From the NCBI GenBank assembly GCA_002373875.1, contig DFKQ01000060.1, positions 1 through 64,000 on the forward strand: a DNA stretch of 64,000 bases. The letters are read 5' to 3'. Source of the stretch: Lachnospiraceae bacterium UBA3641. Its GTDB lineage: Bacteria > Bacillota > Clostridia > Lachnospirales > Lachnospiraceae. Every line of letters begins with the position of its first letter. The first letter of the stretch is position 1. The notes beneath the pieces are model-generated. The model saw only the letters and a program-made list of their open reading frames with translations, was not told the origin of the DNA and did not search any database. The translations under genes were made by a program, and so were the position numbers. Of this stretch, positions 32,936 through 42,446 are shown in pieces.

Positions 32936-34063
32936 TTATGATTTAAGCCACACCGTCCTGTTCACGATATCCGTATAGCTCTGGATTATTTTAACAACCT
33001 TTACCGACACGTTGGTATCGGCATAATCCTCTGCCATTACAGTTTCCTCTTTATTCTCATACATTGAAAGAGCAAGCTCCGTTGCCTGTTCCACCGTACA
33101 TCCCGTGATACCGCCTATCACAACCGTCCCCTTATCAAGCACCTCAGGTCTCTCGGTTGAAGTCCTGATAAGCACTCCCGGGAAATTCAGCATTGCCGAT
33201 TCCTCGGACAGGGTTCCGCTGTCCGAAAGGACACAGTAGGCATTCATCTGGAGCATGTTATAATCAAGGAATCCGAAGGGCTTCATATTGCTTACCAGCG
33301 GATGAAACTTAAAATTCCTCATCTCGATAAACTTCTTTGACCTTGGATGAGTGGAATATATCACCGGCATCTGATACTTTTCCGCAATATTGTTTATGGA
33401 ATTCATAAGCTCCATGAAGTTATCTTCAAGATCGATATTCTCCTCCCTGTGGGCCGATACAAGTATGTATCTGCGTTTCTCAAGCTTCAGCCTCTCAAAT
33501 ACATCACTTTTTAAAATATCGTCCATGTGGTCACGAAGCACTTCGCGCATTGGTGACCCTGTTACAAACATGGTCTTTCCGTCAATTCCTTCCGACAGCA
33601 GATACCTTCTCGAATGCTCGGTATAGGGGAGATTAATGTCCGATATATGGTCCACTATCTTTCTGTTGATCATCTCCGAAACATTCCAGTCCCAGCAGCG
33701 GTTGCCGGCTTCCATATGAAAGATCGGGATCTTAAGCCTCTTGGCACTTATCGCAGAAAGCGCCGAATTGGTATCGCCAAGTATAAGCAGCGCATCCGGC
33801 TTGACCTCCTGCATAAGGGTATATGACTTTGCGATTATATTACCCATGGTCTCGCCAAGGTTAGCTCCTACCGATTCAAGATAATAGTCAGGCTCTCTCA
33901 GCTTCAGATCCTCGAAGAATATCTGATTAAGTGTGTAATCGTAATTCTGCCCCGTGTGTACAAGCACATGGTCAAAATATTTATCCGCGCACTTTATCAC
34001 CGCCGACAGCCTTATTATCTCGGGGCGTGTACCCACTATTGTCATTAATCTCAATCTGTCCAT
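32936..34063 (-). CDS. capG: UDP-GlcNAc 2-epimerase family, CapG/FnlC type
   Basis: A 375-residue WecB-like enzyme (MTIVGTRPEIIRLSAV near the start, GDTNSALSA, HMEAGNRC, then ITGCTVEQA). Placed right after capE and capF, it should be the third enzyme of UDP-L-FucNAc synthesis, epimerising the C2 of the UDP-pneumosamine-type intermediate. The form SGTLSEESAMLNFPGVLIR is typical of this branch. The start at 34063 is chosen because GGAG lies about six bases upstream; the ATG at 34081 has none. The capF stop is 21 bases away. A plain UDP-ManNAc-forming epimerase is the alternative, but the gene order argues strongly for CapG. Confidence 0.88.
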   Translation of the reverse strand: MDRLRLMTIVGTRPEIIRLSAVIKCADKYFDHVLVHTGQNYDYTLNQIFFEDLKLREPDYYLESVGANLGETMGNIIAKSYTLMQEVKPDALLILGDTNSALSAISAKRLKIPIFHMEAGNRCWDWNVSEMINRKIVDHISDINLPYTEHSRRYLLSEGIDGKTMFVTGSPMREVLRDHMDDILKSDVFERLKLEKRRYILVSAHREENIDLEDNFMELMNSINNIAEKYQMPVIYSTHPRSKKFIEMRNFKFHPLVSNMKPFGFLDYNMLQMNAYCVLSDSGTLSEESAMLNFPGVLIRTSTERPEVLDKGTVVIGGITGCTVEQATELALSMYENKEETVMAEDYADTNVSVKVVKIIQSYTDIVNRTVWLKS

Positions 34064-34084
34064 ATGCACTCCATATCTCATTAT

Positions 34085-35200
34085 CTATCGTCTTACGGGT
34101 TCGTAGAAGGTATCCGGCCTGTCCGGGTTAAAAGCTTCGTTTGCCCACATAACGGTAACCATATCCTCATCACCTTCATTGGTAATGCAATGGGTATAAC
34201 CCGTCGGTATATCAACGACCGTAAGTTCATCGCCGTTTACATGGTAATCGACCACTTCATCGGTTCCGTACTTCCTGAAGCTTATACAGCCCCTGCCGCG
34301 TACTACAAGGAACTTCTCATTCTTCGAATGGTGCCAGTGATTACCCTTGGTGATCCCCGGATGGCTGATATTCACCGATACCTGCCCCCTGTCAGGAGTC
34401 TTAATAAATTCCGTAAAGGAGCCCCTCTCATCCATGTTCATCTTCAGAGGGTAAGCAAGATCATCCACAGGAAGATAGCTTAAATACGTACTGTAGAGCT
34501 TACGTTCCAACTCATCGGCAAGATCGGGAAGCAGAAGCTTCTTCCTTTTCTCTTTAAAAGATGTGATGATCTCAACTATACGACCCAGGGTTGTCGTATG
34601 CACCGTAGGGATGGCACCGTATTTCCCTGTAAGATTGGCCCTTCCTTCCATGGCCGCAATGAACTCGGATACAACATCATCTATGTATACCAGCTTCATA
34701 ACGACCGAAGCATCATTGACCTTTATCGGAAGTCCCGCCGCTATGTTGTTACAGAAGGTCGCCACTGCACTGTTGTAATTAGGTCTGCACCATTTACCGA
34801 ACACATTCTGCAACCGATAAACAAATACCGGTGACCCGGTTTCGGAGGAATATGCAAACATAAGCTCTTCGCCCGCCCGCTTGCTCCTGCCGTAAGGATT
34901 GTCAAGCTCGGCCTGTATCGAAGATGTAATGAGTACCGGTGCTTTATTTCCGTTATCCTTAAGGCTCTTAAGCAGGATGTCGGTAAATCCGAAGTTCCCG
35001 GTCATGAATTCATCTTCATTCTCGGGACGATTGACACCGGCAAGATGAAACACGAAATCACAGTCTTTCGTAAATCTGTCAAGCTCCGACAAGTCGGTAT
35101 CCACGTCGTATTCGTATATATCATTGTATTTTCTGTTCTTAAGCTCCGCGATCAGATTCTTACCGATAAACCCGCGCGCACCTGTCACAAGGATCCTCAT
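34085..35200 (-). CDS. capF: CapF/FnlB-type bifunctional UDP-sugar epimerase/reductase
   Basis: A 371-residue protein with an N-terminal short-chain reductase domain (VTGARGFIGKNL near residues 5-16, LAGVNRPENEDEF, and the catalytic region NPYGRSKRAGE). The C-terminal domain is a cupin (HHSKNEKFLVVRGRG near 285-300 with metal-type His, then PTGYTHCITNEGDED). This two-domain layout is diagnostic for CapF/WbjC/FnlB, the second step of UDP-N-acetyl-L-fucosamine synthesis, which acts on the CapE product. GGGAGAGA precedes the ATG. It lies between capE and capG. Confidence 0.94.
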   Translation of the reverse strand: MRILVTGARGFIGKNLIAELKNRKYNDIYEYDVDTDLSELDRFTKDCDFVFHLAGVNRPENEDEFMTGNFGFTDILLKSLKDNGNKAPVLITSSIQAELDNPYGRSKRAGEELMFAYSSETGSPVFVYRLQNVFGKWCRPNYNSAVATFCNNIAAGLPIKVNDASVVMKLVYIDDVVSEFIAAMEGRANLTGKYGAIPTVHTTTLGRIVEIITSFKEKRKKLLLPDLADELERKLYSTYLSYLPVDDLAYPLKMNMDERGSFTEFIKTPDRGQVSVNISHPGITKGNHWHHSKNEKFLVVRGRGCISFRKYGTDEVVDYHVNGDELTVVDIPTGYTHCITNEGDEDMVTVMWANEAFNPDRPDTFYEPVRR

Positions 35201-35229
35201 TCTCTCCCATCCTGTTCCGAATAGTTACT

Positions 35230-36258
35230 TCATCTTCTTGATTCGTTATAAGCCTCTATCTCATTCCTGATATATTCAAGCGAAAGCAGCTTCTCCTTTA
35301 CCTGTTCCACATTCAATATCTCGGTATTATTTGAATTGAACTCGGTAAGCTTCGTTCTCTCCTGGTTACCCTCCACGAAATATTTATCGTAATTAAGGTC
35401 TCTCTGATCACAGGGTACGCGGAAAAAGCCTCCCATATCAACAGCCCTTGCGCACTCCTCGTTGGTAAGCAGGGTTTCATACATCTTCTCACCGTGTCTT
35501 ATTCCTATGACTTTAACCTCGTTATCCGCATTAAAGAGCTCCTTAACAGCCTGAGCCAACACCTCGATGGTGCAGGCCGGAGCCTTCTGAACCATGATAT
35601 CTCCCGCCTGCGCATTCTCGAAGGCGAAGATCACAAGCTCCACCGCCTCTTCGAGGCTCATGATAAATCTTGTCATCTTAGGCTCGGTCACGGTAAGAGG
35701 CTTGCCTTCCTTTATCTGCTCGATAAACAGGGGGATGACAGAGCCCCGTGAGCACATGACATTGCCGTATCTTGTTCCGCAGATAAGTGTCTTATCGGGA
35801 TCTACAGTCCTTGATTTTGCCACGAAAACCTTCTCCATCATGGCCTTGCTGGTACCCATTGCATTAACGGGATAAGCCGCCTTATCGGTGGATAAGCATA
35901 TCACCTTTTTGACGCCTGCTTCGATCGCGGCGGTAAGGACATTGTCCGTACCGATCACATTGGTCCTAACGGCCTCCATCGGAAAGAATTCACAGGAAGG
36001 AACCTGCTTAAGGGCTGCTGCATGGAAAATATAATCAACCCCGTGCATAGCGTCCCTTACACTCTGGATATCCCTGACATTTCCGATATAGTATTTGATC
36101 TTGGGATCATTATACTGATGCCTCATATCATCCTGCTTCTTCTCATCCCTCGAAAAGATCCGGATCTCCTTAATGTCAGTATCCAGGAAACGGTTGAGTA
36201 CGGCGTTGCCGAAAGAACCCGTCCCTCCTGTTATAAGTAAAGTCTTGTCTTTAAACAT
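35230..36258 (-). CDS. capE: CapE/FnlA-type UDP-GlcNAc C4,6-dehydratase, C5-epimerase
   Basis: A 342-residue short-chain dehydrogenase family enzyme that converts UDP-GlcNAc to a UDP-4-keto-6-deoxy-L-sugar with C5 inversion. It has LLITGGTGSFGNAVL (TGGTGSFG loop), IFSRDEKKQDDMR, and a modified active site (CLSTDKAAYPVNAMGTSK) characteristic of the CapE/WbjB/PseB group. GTRYGNVMCSRGSVI follows. The ATG at 36258 has AGGAGAAG at good distance. PseB is a close relative that starts pseudaminic acid synthesis, but the directly following capF and capG make FucNAc the most likely product. Confidence 0.93.
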   Translation of the reverse strand: MFKDKTLLITGGTGSFGNAVLNRFLDTDIKEIRIFSRDEKKQDDMRHQYNDPKIKYYIGNVRDIQSVRDAMHGVDYIFHAAALKQVPSCEFFPMEAVRTNVIGTDNVLTAAIEAGVKKVICLSTDKAAYPVNAMGTSKAMMEKVFVAKSRTVDPDKTLICGTRYGNVMCSRGSVIPLFIEQIKEGKPLTVTEPKMTRFIMSLEEAVELVIFAFENAQAGDIMVQKAPACTIEVLAQAVKELFNADNEVKVIGIRHGEKMYETLLTNEECARAVDMGGFFRVPCDQRDLNYDKYFVEGNQERTKLTEFNSNNTEILNVEQVKEKLLSLEYIRNEIEAYNESRR

Positions 36259-36340
36259 CTTCTTCTCCTGTATCATATCCCTTTAAAGCTTAAACGTCAG
36301 GTTCGTGATCGAAACCTTCCGGCAGAGCGCAGGCAGTATC

Positions 36341-37537
36341 CTATACTGTCCCCGCAGCATGACCACCGTATCTTTCAAGCAGGGACACGCTCCGGCTTAC
36401 ATCAAAATTAGCCTCCAGATACCTGCGTCCGTTCATTCCCATGGTGTTACGCCTCTTCTCATCCATCATTTCTTCAATGCATTTCCAGAAGGCGGGGACA
36501 TCATCAGACCGGCACCAAAGTCCGCATTCAGCCTCTTTAGTTATCAGATCCTTTATATCCGTATTCGGATCCGTGCAGGCTATCATCGGCTTGGCCATGG
36601 ACATATATGACAGTGTCCTTGATGGATAATTGGGAATGGTAAACCTTACATCCAGAGATACTATACCAATATCACAGGTATCCATAAGCTTGCTGTATTC
36701 ATCCGGCGGAAGATAATCGAAAAACCTCGCATTTGAAGCCCCTTCACATGTCCGTCTCACAAGCTCCGCTTCACTTCCGTTACCGGCAAATATGAATTCA
36801 ACCTTATCATATATGGGTGATTTATCGTACTGTATTACCTTAAGAAGGTAATCGACCGCCTGAGGCTTACCCAGGTTACCGCCAAATACAAGCCTTAACT
36901 TCCTTCCGGTTATGAACTTAAGTTCCTCTTCCTTAAGGGGAGGTACCTTTATTGTATTCGGAAATACAATCATTTTATCTTCGCTTATTCCGGGATTATT
37001 ATCCTTCAGATATCTTAAATTCCCTTCGGACATGCAGCCGATAACATCCGACAGGTCATACAACTTTTTCTCTTTGTTCCTGAAGAACCTGTGTATGATC
37101 CCGCCCTTGCCGAAGAGTCCGATATCGACGGCATTCTGGGGAAAAATATCCTTAAGCATAAGAAAGGCCCTGCAACCGTAAACCTTCTTGCAATATCTGA
37201 CCACATTTGCAAAGGTCACGGGCGGGGTTGCATATAGTACAAGATCAAAATGATCTCCCGAAAGGAATGACCTTACTGCCGATTTAAGCTTCGGCTCAAG
37301 CAGCAGTGTGTTTATTCCCTTCTTTATGAAATTGACTCCGAACACTTCACCTGTGGAAACCTTAAGTATACGGACACCCTCTTCTGTTACCATTTTTGTT
37401 TGCGGGGTATTCCTCGGACTGTCGGCACAGGCTATCGTAACCTTATGTCCCGCTGCACTCAGCGCATTTATAAGATCCGGATATATCCCCGCTTCCTTAA
37501 GATCCGGTTTTTTTAGCGTTAGATATAATATGTCCAT
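36341..37537 (-). CDS. GT4 glycosyltransferase, WbuB-like (putative L-FucNAc transferase)
   Basis: A 398-residue GT-B enzyme. LYATPPVTFANVVRYCKK, MLKDIFPQNAVDIGL and VFGGNLGKPQAVDYLL are the signatures of the WbuB group, whose members are encoded with fnlABC and have been linked to L-FucNAc transfer. It is immediately upstream of capE in the operon. A FucNAc transfer role is therefore well supported by context, although the acceptor is unknown. No clear ribosome site precedes the ATG; nearby starts were not better. Confidence 0.85.
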   Translation of the reverse strand: MDILYLTLKKPDLKEAGIYPDLINALSAAGHKVTIACADSPRNTPQTKMVTEEGVRILKVSTGEVFGVNFIKKGINTLLLEPKLKSAVRSFLSGDHFDLVLYATPPVTFANVVRYCKKVYGCRAFLMLKDIFPQNAVDIGLFGKGGIIHRFFRNKEKKLYDLSDVIGCMSEGNLRYLKDNNPGISEDKMIVFPNTIKVPPLKEEELKFITGRKLRLVFGGNLGKPQAVDYLLKVIQYDKSPIYDKVEFIFAGNGSEAELVRRTCEGASNARFFDYLPPDEYSKLMDTCDIGIVSLDVRFTIPNYPSRTLSYMSMAKPMIACTDPNTDIKDLITKEAECGLWCRSDDVPAFWKCIEEMMDEKRRNTMGMNGRRYLEANFDVSRSVSLLERYGGHAAGTV

Positions 37538-37551
37538 ATTTTGATCATTAA

Positions 37552-38232
37552 CTAGCGAATGATCTTTACAAGATCTTCAAGTGAAGTCACCCGCGCCGTT
37601 TCTCTGTATCCTTCCCTGTATGGCCGGTCGGCATAGATACTCTCCGGCCTTATGATCCTTACCGTCATTATCGGAAAATCACGTCCTATGAAGAAATCCT
37701 TCTCGGGGTTGTCACCTACATAAACCATATCGGACCAATCAGTCAAAAATGCTTCCTTCATCATAATGAAGGGCCTTGGGTCCGGCTTCCAGTAATCCCG
37801 CCCAAGTTCATCGGTAATGATTATCTTGTCAAAAAGCCTCTTCCCGTTCACATTAAGAACCGTAAGCTTCTTGCGCTGCGCCACTGCATATCCATCCGAT
37901 AAAATACCCAGCTTGATCCCTCTGTTCTTAAGGGAAGCAAGTGCGGGCTTTACATCCGGGTAGAAATGAACCTCCGGGGTATGCTCTCTGTATACCTCAA
38001 CCAGCTCCAGTATTTCATTTTCCTTATACGCAATATCGTGGGCACTAAGCAGGCGGTTAAATACCTTCTTTGGGCTCTCCAGATACAGATCGTAGAGCTG
38101 TCTTGCGCTCATGCGTTCATCCCATCCGTACATATCCTTAAGGAACCTGGATACCGCCCTGTAACCGCTCCGTATGTATTCATCCTCCGATATCAGCGTA
38201 TCATCAAGGTCAAATATTACTGCCTTCTTCAT
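37552..38232 (-). CDS. HAD-superfamily phosphatase
   Basis: A 226-residue cytosolic HAD hydrolase with all four motifs: FDLDDTL (7-13), LSDGYAVA, the lysine in WKPDPRPF, and VGDNPEKDF. It starts within the last 23 bases of the ATP-grasp gene, so the two are translationally coupled. The combination of ATP-grasp, HAD and a PglC-type transferase recurs in glycan loci, which suggests the pair makes or attaches a small group to the lipid-linked sugar. The actual substrate is unknown. Confidence 0.85.
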   Translation of the reverse strand: MKKAVIFDLDDTLISEDEYIRSGYRAVSRFLKDMYGWDERMSARQLYDLYLESPKKVFNRLLSAHDIAYKENEILELVEVYREHTPEVHFYPDVKPALASLKNRGIKLGILSDGYAVAQRKKLTVLNVNGKRLFDKIIITDELGRDYWKPDPRPFIMMKEAFLTDWSDMVYVGDNPEKDFFIGRDFPIMTVRIIRPESIYADRPYREGYRETARVTSLEDLVKIIR

Positions 38233-39208
38233 ACTCGAGTACCATATCTTCGTTTAACATAATGCATGAATCAAAGCGCAGGAAGGTGATATTCTCCCTG
38301 TAATCTTCGTTATATGTTAAAACCTCACCCTTAAGGAGACGGTACAGGTTCTTGCATGAATCGGCCCCTGCCATTATCGACATGGGCGCTCCGCCTCCGA
38401 AGCGAGGATTGATCTCGATATACTCGATACCTCTGTATGTTTTACGGCATTGTACCGTGATGTGACCTACAGGCTTAAGCTCTTCCATAAGCCTTCTCAC
38501 ATCCGCCATGATGTCCGCATCCTTTACGATACGGCCCTTCATTATCTCCCCGCTCCTTGTCGCGATACGAAGCCTGGGAACCATAGTAATGATATTGCTG
38601 TCAAAATCAAGGAATACATCGATCGTATATTCCTCGCCATCCATATAATCCTGTACCATCGGATTCTTAACAAGCGTCAGGATGGCATCAAGCTCCGTCT
38701 TATCATTCACCCTGTAGGTGTCTATGCTGGAGCTTCCGTCTATCGGTTTAACAAAAAGAGGATATTTGGCATTACCGTTCCTTATCTCCTGCGCCGTATA
38801 CAGGTGCGGAACCTTGAAGCCGTGCTCCTCCATATAACTCTGCGTATTAAGCTTATTCCTGCAGATATTTACAACTGAAAGGGATGATACAAGTATCCTG
38901 GCCCCTGTTGCGTCTTCCATTTTCTTCCTGTTTTCTGCCAGCAGGAGCAGTTCGGTATCTATGGTCGGAACTACCAGCGAAACCTTCTCTTCGTTACATA
39001 TTTCGATAAGGGCCTTTATATAATCGCCCGAATCAATACGCGGAACCAGCCTGTACTTGTCCGCAAAATACAAGGCAGGAGCAGTAGGCGAACAATCAAC
39101 TGCGATCACACTGCCGCTTATATCGAGGTCTTTTGCAGCCTTCTTGAAGCACTTTACAAGCTCCACTCTTCTTCCCGCGCTCAAAATAAGCACATTTATG
39201 TCCGACAT
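38210..39208 (-). CDS. ATP-grasp ligase, CarB-like
   Basis: A 332-residue protein with an N-terminal Rossmann-like domain (VLILSAGRRVELV) and an ATP-grasp core: LFVKPIDGSSSIDT, GEEYTIDVFLD and the metal-binding IEINPRFGGG. ATP-grasp enzymes join a carboxylate to an amine through an acyl phosphate. In glycan loci this subgroup sits beside a PglC-like transferase and DegT aminotransferase, consistent with acylation of a sugar amine by an amino acid or carboxylic acid, which is inference. AGGTAGGG precedes the ATG, and the PglC stop is 8 bases upstream. Confidence 0.85.
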   Translation of the reverse strand: MSDINVLILSAGRRVELVKCFKKAAKDLDISGSVIAVDCSPTAPALYFADKYRLVPRIDSGDYIKALIEICNEEKVSLVVPTIDTELLLLAENRKKMEDATGARILVSSLSVVNICRNKLNTQSYMEEHGFKVPHLYTAQEIRNGNAKYPLFVKPIDGSSSIDTYRVNDKTELDAILTLVKNPMVQDYMDGEEYTIDVFLDFDSNIITMVPRLRIATRSGEIMKGRIVKDADIMADVRRLMEELKPVGHITVQCRKTYRGIEYIEINPRFGGGAPMSIMAGADSCKNLYRLLKGEVLTYNEDYRENITFLRFDSCIMLNEDMVLEYEEGSNI

Positions 39209-39216
39209 AACCCTAC

Positions 39217-39834
39217 CTATTCCTCTCCCTTGAAGAAATCCATCGTCGCAGATCCTTCCGGGCTTATACCTTCCTTTTTAAGCACGTTCCTTATCGTCAT
39301 AATTACTATCTTAAGATCCAGGATGAAGGATACCTTCTCGGTATACTCCACATCATATTCGAACTTCTGCGGCCAGGTCAGGGCATTTCTTCCATTAACC
39401 TGTGCCCAGCCTGTCAACCCCGGAAGAACGTCATGCCTGTGTTTCTGGCGTTCGTTGTACAGGGGCAGGTACTGCACCAGCAGGGGCCTCGGACCCACAA
39501 GGGACATATCACCCTTCAGTATACAGAAGAGTTCCGGAAGCTCATCAAGGCTGCTGGCACGCAGCTTACGCCCAAAGGATGTAAGCCTGGCTTCATCCGG
39601 TTTAAGCACCCCGTTCTCATCACGCTCATCCGTCATGGAACGGAACTTGTACATGTGAAAGATCTTACCGTCCTTGCCCGGTCTGTCCTGATGGAACAAT
39701 ACGGGACTCCCGAGCCTGACCCTCACCAGTACAGCCAGCACAATAAACACGGGCGACAGGACAATGATCGCGGACAGCGATAAGACTATATCAAGCAATC
39801 GTTTTATAAATCTTTTATATATCATCTTACACAA
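39217..39834 (-). CDS. PglC-type monotopic phosphoglycosyl transferase
   Basis: A short (205-residue) catalytic-domain-only phosphoglycosyl transferase. It has one re-entrant hydrophobic segment (about residues 14-36), MYKFRSM, the catalytic Asp-Glu dyad in SLDELPEL, GDMSLVGPRPLLVQY and GLTGWAQVNGRN. In the Pgl pathway such enzymes transfer a diacetamido-trideoxyhexose phosphate to undecaprenyl phosphate, and the PglE-like aminotransferase directly upstream supports a similar amino-sugar. The frame opens with TTG at 39834, five bases after GGAG and overlapping the aminotransferase stop by 8 bases; an ATG at 39825 has the same site 14 bases away. Confidence 0.9.
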   Translation of the reverse strand: MCKMIYKRFIKRLLDIVLSLSAIIVLSPVFIVLAVLVRVRLGSPVLFHQDRPGKDGKIFHMYKFRSMTDERDENGVLKPDEARLTSFGRKLRASSLDELPELFCILKGDMSLVGPRPLLVQYLPLYNERQKHRHDVLPGLTGWAQVNGRNALTWPQKFEYDVEYTEKVSFILDLKIVIMTIRNVLKKEGISPEGSATMDFFKGEE

Positions 39835-40951
39835 ACAAGCTCCGGATGATCGTTATTATCCTGTCCATATCCTCACGGGTATTCTTAATGTCTGACGGCA
39901 GACATAGTCCGCGGTCGAATATCTTCTCGCAGAGGAACCCGTCCCCTGCGCCTATCATGTCCGAACCCTTATATACAGGCTGAAGATGCATGGGCTTCCA
40001 TATGGGCCTGCTCTCAACATTCTCCTTCTCAAGCGCAAGCAATATATCAAGAGGCTTAACACTTGAACCTTCGTCGATCGTTATACATGATAACCAGAAA
40101 TTGGGCTCTGAGCATGACAGATATGGATTCATCCTTATCGCTTCAATATCCTTAAAGGCATCCTTGTATTCCATGTATATATCCTTTTTAATGGATACAT
40201 GTTCATCAAGATGCTTCATCTGCCCCCGGCCTATTCCCGCCACCACATTGGACATCCTGTAGTTGTATCCGATCTCCTTATGTTCATAGTGACGTTCGGG
40301 TTCCCTTGCCTGGGTTGAGTAAAACCTGGCCTTCTTTATCTTATCTTCATCCATGCAGTAGAGCATTCCGCCGCCGGATGTCGTTATTATCTTATTACCG
40401 TTAAAGGAGAATATTCCATAGTCACCAAAGGTACCGGTCTGAGCTCCCTTATAGGTTGAACCGAGTGATTCCGCCGCATCTTCAATAAAGGGTACATTAT
40501 GATCCTTACAGATATCTCTGATCTCGTCAAGCTTAGCCGGAGTCCCGTAGAGGTTGGCAGCTATAACTGCTTTAACTTCGGGATATTTATCGAAGGCCTT
40601 CTCAAGAGCCACCGGATCCATGTTCCATGTTTCTGCATCAGAGTCAATAAATACCGGCCTTGCGCCAACGTATACTATGGGATTAACGGTTGCCGAGAAG
40701 GTCATGGAAGGGCCGAAGACGATATCATCTCTTCCCACTCCCGCAAGTATAAGGGCAAGATGGATTGCCGCAGTTCCTGATGACAGAGCCGCACAATAAC
40801 CGCCGCCGACATAGGCTGCAAGCTCCTTTTCAAATTCATTGACATTAGGGCCCAGCGGAGCTACCCAGTTGGTATCAAAGGCTTCATTTATATATTTAAG
40901 TTCTTCCCCATGCATCGTTGGACTGCTTAGGTATATTTTCTTGTTTGTCAT
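39827..40951 (-). CDS. PglE-type DegT/DnrJ sugar aminotransferase
   Basis: A 374-residue PLP enzyme. It shows LSSPTMHGEELKYI, LSSGTAAIHLAL, EDAAESLGSTYKG and FSFNGNKIITTSGGGM with the Schiff-base lysine at 187. The sequence type is that of PglE/PseC-like enzymes acting on UDP-4-keto-6-deoxy-HexNAc to give the 4-amino sugar. The UDP-GlcNAc 4,6-dehydratase (PglF type) it would need is not in the window; the CapE product is an alternative substrate. The start at 40951 has AGAGGAAC upstream and matches homologue starts. A good promoter lies about 70 bases upstream. Confidence 0.88.
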   Translation of the reverse strand: MTNKKIYLSSPTMHGEELKYINEAFDTNWVAPLGPNVNEFEKELAAYVGGGYCAALSSGTAAIHLALILAGVGRDDIVFGPSMTFSATVNPIVYVGARPVFIDSDAETWNMDPVALEKAFDKYPEVKAVIAANLYGTPAKLDEIRDICKDHNVPFIEDAAESLGSTYKGAQTGTFGDYGIFSFNGNKIITTSGGGMLYCMDEDKIKKARFYSTQAREPERHYEHKEIGYNYRMSNVVAGIGRGQMKHLDEHVSIKKDIYMEYKDAFKDIEAIRMNPYLSCSEPNFWLSCITIDEGSSVKPLDILLALEKENVESRPIWKPMHLQPVYKGSDMIGAGDGFLCEKIFDRGLCLPSDIKNTREDMDRIITIIRSLFV

Positions 40952-41019
40952 GGTTGTTCCTCTGTATTTCCCATACAACACAGGCTCAAAATATATGTGT
41001 TGTCTGAACATATTGTCAT

Positions 41020-41049
41020 ATTATATCATAGAAAGTCAGACCTTGGCAA
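41020..41049 (-). promoter_or_regulatory. Promoter for the aminotransferase-PglC-Cap operon
   Basis: On the minus strand TTGCCA (41044-41049) and TATAAT (41020-41025) are 18 bases apart, with TGA before the -10. It lies in the 132-base gap after the polymerase gene and drives the run from 40951 to the hairpin at 32586. Confidence 0.65.
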
Positions 41050-41083
41050 ATTCGCCCCGGTCCACTCTCTAACACCATATATA

Positions 41084-42328
41084 CTAATTATTTACTCCAC
41101 CTGTATCCTCCGGTTTTTCATTGATCTTAAGGACTGCCCTTCCGAGCGCAAAATAAACTATAGGAGCACATAGCTCCATCTCCAGCACATTGGATCCGAT
41201 GGACATAAGGATGGCGGAAGTGATCACGGCAAGTTCCGGAACTATACCGCTAAGTTTTTTATTCCTTCCCGTCAGTGCCTTAATATATATCATGACCACA
41301 ACTGTTATTATCATAGCTGTTCCTATGATCCCCATCTCAGTGTAGAGTTTCACAAGTCCGCCGTCCGCCACAATATAGGGTTGTATCCCCGCAGCCCTGT
41401 GTCCGTGGCTTCCAAGCCCGTCGCCTATCCAGATATTTTTCATACTGTTAACGGCATCCACCCAGGACCCGGATCTTTCACCGAAACCATCAGGGATTGA
41501 AGCAAGCCTGATGTAGAATTTCTCGAAGACTCCCCTTGCAACTATAAAGACAGCAACAAGTATGGCAGCCACGCTTCCAAGAGCGATCCAGATATATTTC
41601 ATGGGTTTTCTCCTGTCCACCACAATATCGACAAACTCATAAAAAACAAGAAACAGGATAACGCAGAACATTGCCGATCTCTGATTTGCCATGAAGGAAA
41701 AAAGGATAGATAATAAAAGATAAATGACACCTATGATCTTCGTCTTCTTTTCGTCTTTCCTTAAGAAAAATGCTGATACACAGGTTGAATATGCCACAAA
41801 GGCTCCCATGGGCCCCGAACCGATTATTGAGTTCATCCTGACCCTCATCGTAGGTACATCAGCCTTGGATATGAATTCATTAACATATGAAAAATCAATG
41901 TAGAACCGGGGTGCCCAGATATAGAACACCGCCCCGATGGCCCCCATAAGCAGCGCAGCAACCATAAAGCCATGATAATACCTGGCTGCGTATTCTTCAT
42001 CAAATCCCCTGCCCGCATAATATAGTATCATCGGAAGAAAAGTTGTGGATACCTCTCCGACAAAAACGCTCAAGGGAATGCCGTAATGCACACACCATAT
42101 TCCCGAGATCAGATTAAACAGAACATACAGGGCAAACACCCTGTCGCAGGCAGTCGCAAAGGTCAGATGAAAGGCACAGATACCCACCACGCCTACGGCA
42201 AGAAAAAATGTCATGGTAATACCTGTCCTGATCGAACTGAAAAAAACATAAGCAAAATAAATAAGCGTGAACAGCGGATAGATAAAACAGATATATTCAT
42301 TTACATACTTCTTAAGTTTTGTAGCCAC
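41084..42328 (-). CDS. Wzy/O-antigen polymerase-like membrane protein
   Basis: A 414-residue polytopic protein (about 12 segments). A large loop contains GERSGSWVDAVNSMKNIW and GDGLGSHGHRAAG, the extracytoplasmic Wzy_C/WaaL-type region with conserved Arg, Gly and His. It would join repeat units at the outer face of the membrane. It is paralogous to the internally deleted protein at 30591. It starts with GTG at 42328 and has no strong ribosome site. The carrier protein gene diverges from it across a 118-base gap. Confidence 0.8.
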   Translation of the reverse strand: MATKLKKYVNEYICFIYPLFTLIYFAYVFFSSIRTGITMTFFLAVGVVGICAFHLTFATACDRVFALYVLFNLISGIWCVHYGIPLSVFVGEVSTTFLPMILYYAGRGFDEEYAARYYHGFMVAALLMGAIGAVFYIWAPRFYIDFSYVNEFISKADVPTMRVRMNSIIGSGPMGAFVAYSTCVSAFFLRKDEKKTKIIGVIYLLLSILFSFMANQRSAMFCVILFLVFYEFVDIVVDRRKPMKYIWIALGSVAAILVAVFIVARGVFEKFYIRLASIPDGFGERSGSWVDAVNSMKNIWIGDGLGSHGHRAAGIQPYIVADGGLVKLYTEMGIIGTAMIITVVVMIYIKALTGRNKKLSGIVPELAVITSAILMSIGSNVLEMELCAPIVYFALGRAVLKINEKPEDTGGVNN

Positions 42329-42334
42329 TGATTA

Positions 42335-42363
42335 TTTCAAACCTTTCTCTTTCATGTTATACT
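42335..42363 (+). promoter_or_regulatory. Possible extended -10 promoter for the carrier protein gene
   Basis: TATACT at 42358-42363 is preceded by TGT, an extended -10, and TTTCAA lies 17 bases upstream at 42335-42340. It points toward the carrier protein gene at 42447. Confidence 0.5.
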
Positions 42364-42446
42364 GTAACTGTCCGGATCAATTATTCCCGACTGTTTCGGA
42401 CGATCACCATCAACAATAACAAACATGGATCATAACGGAGGTTACT

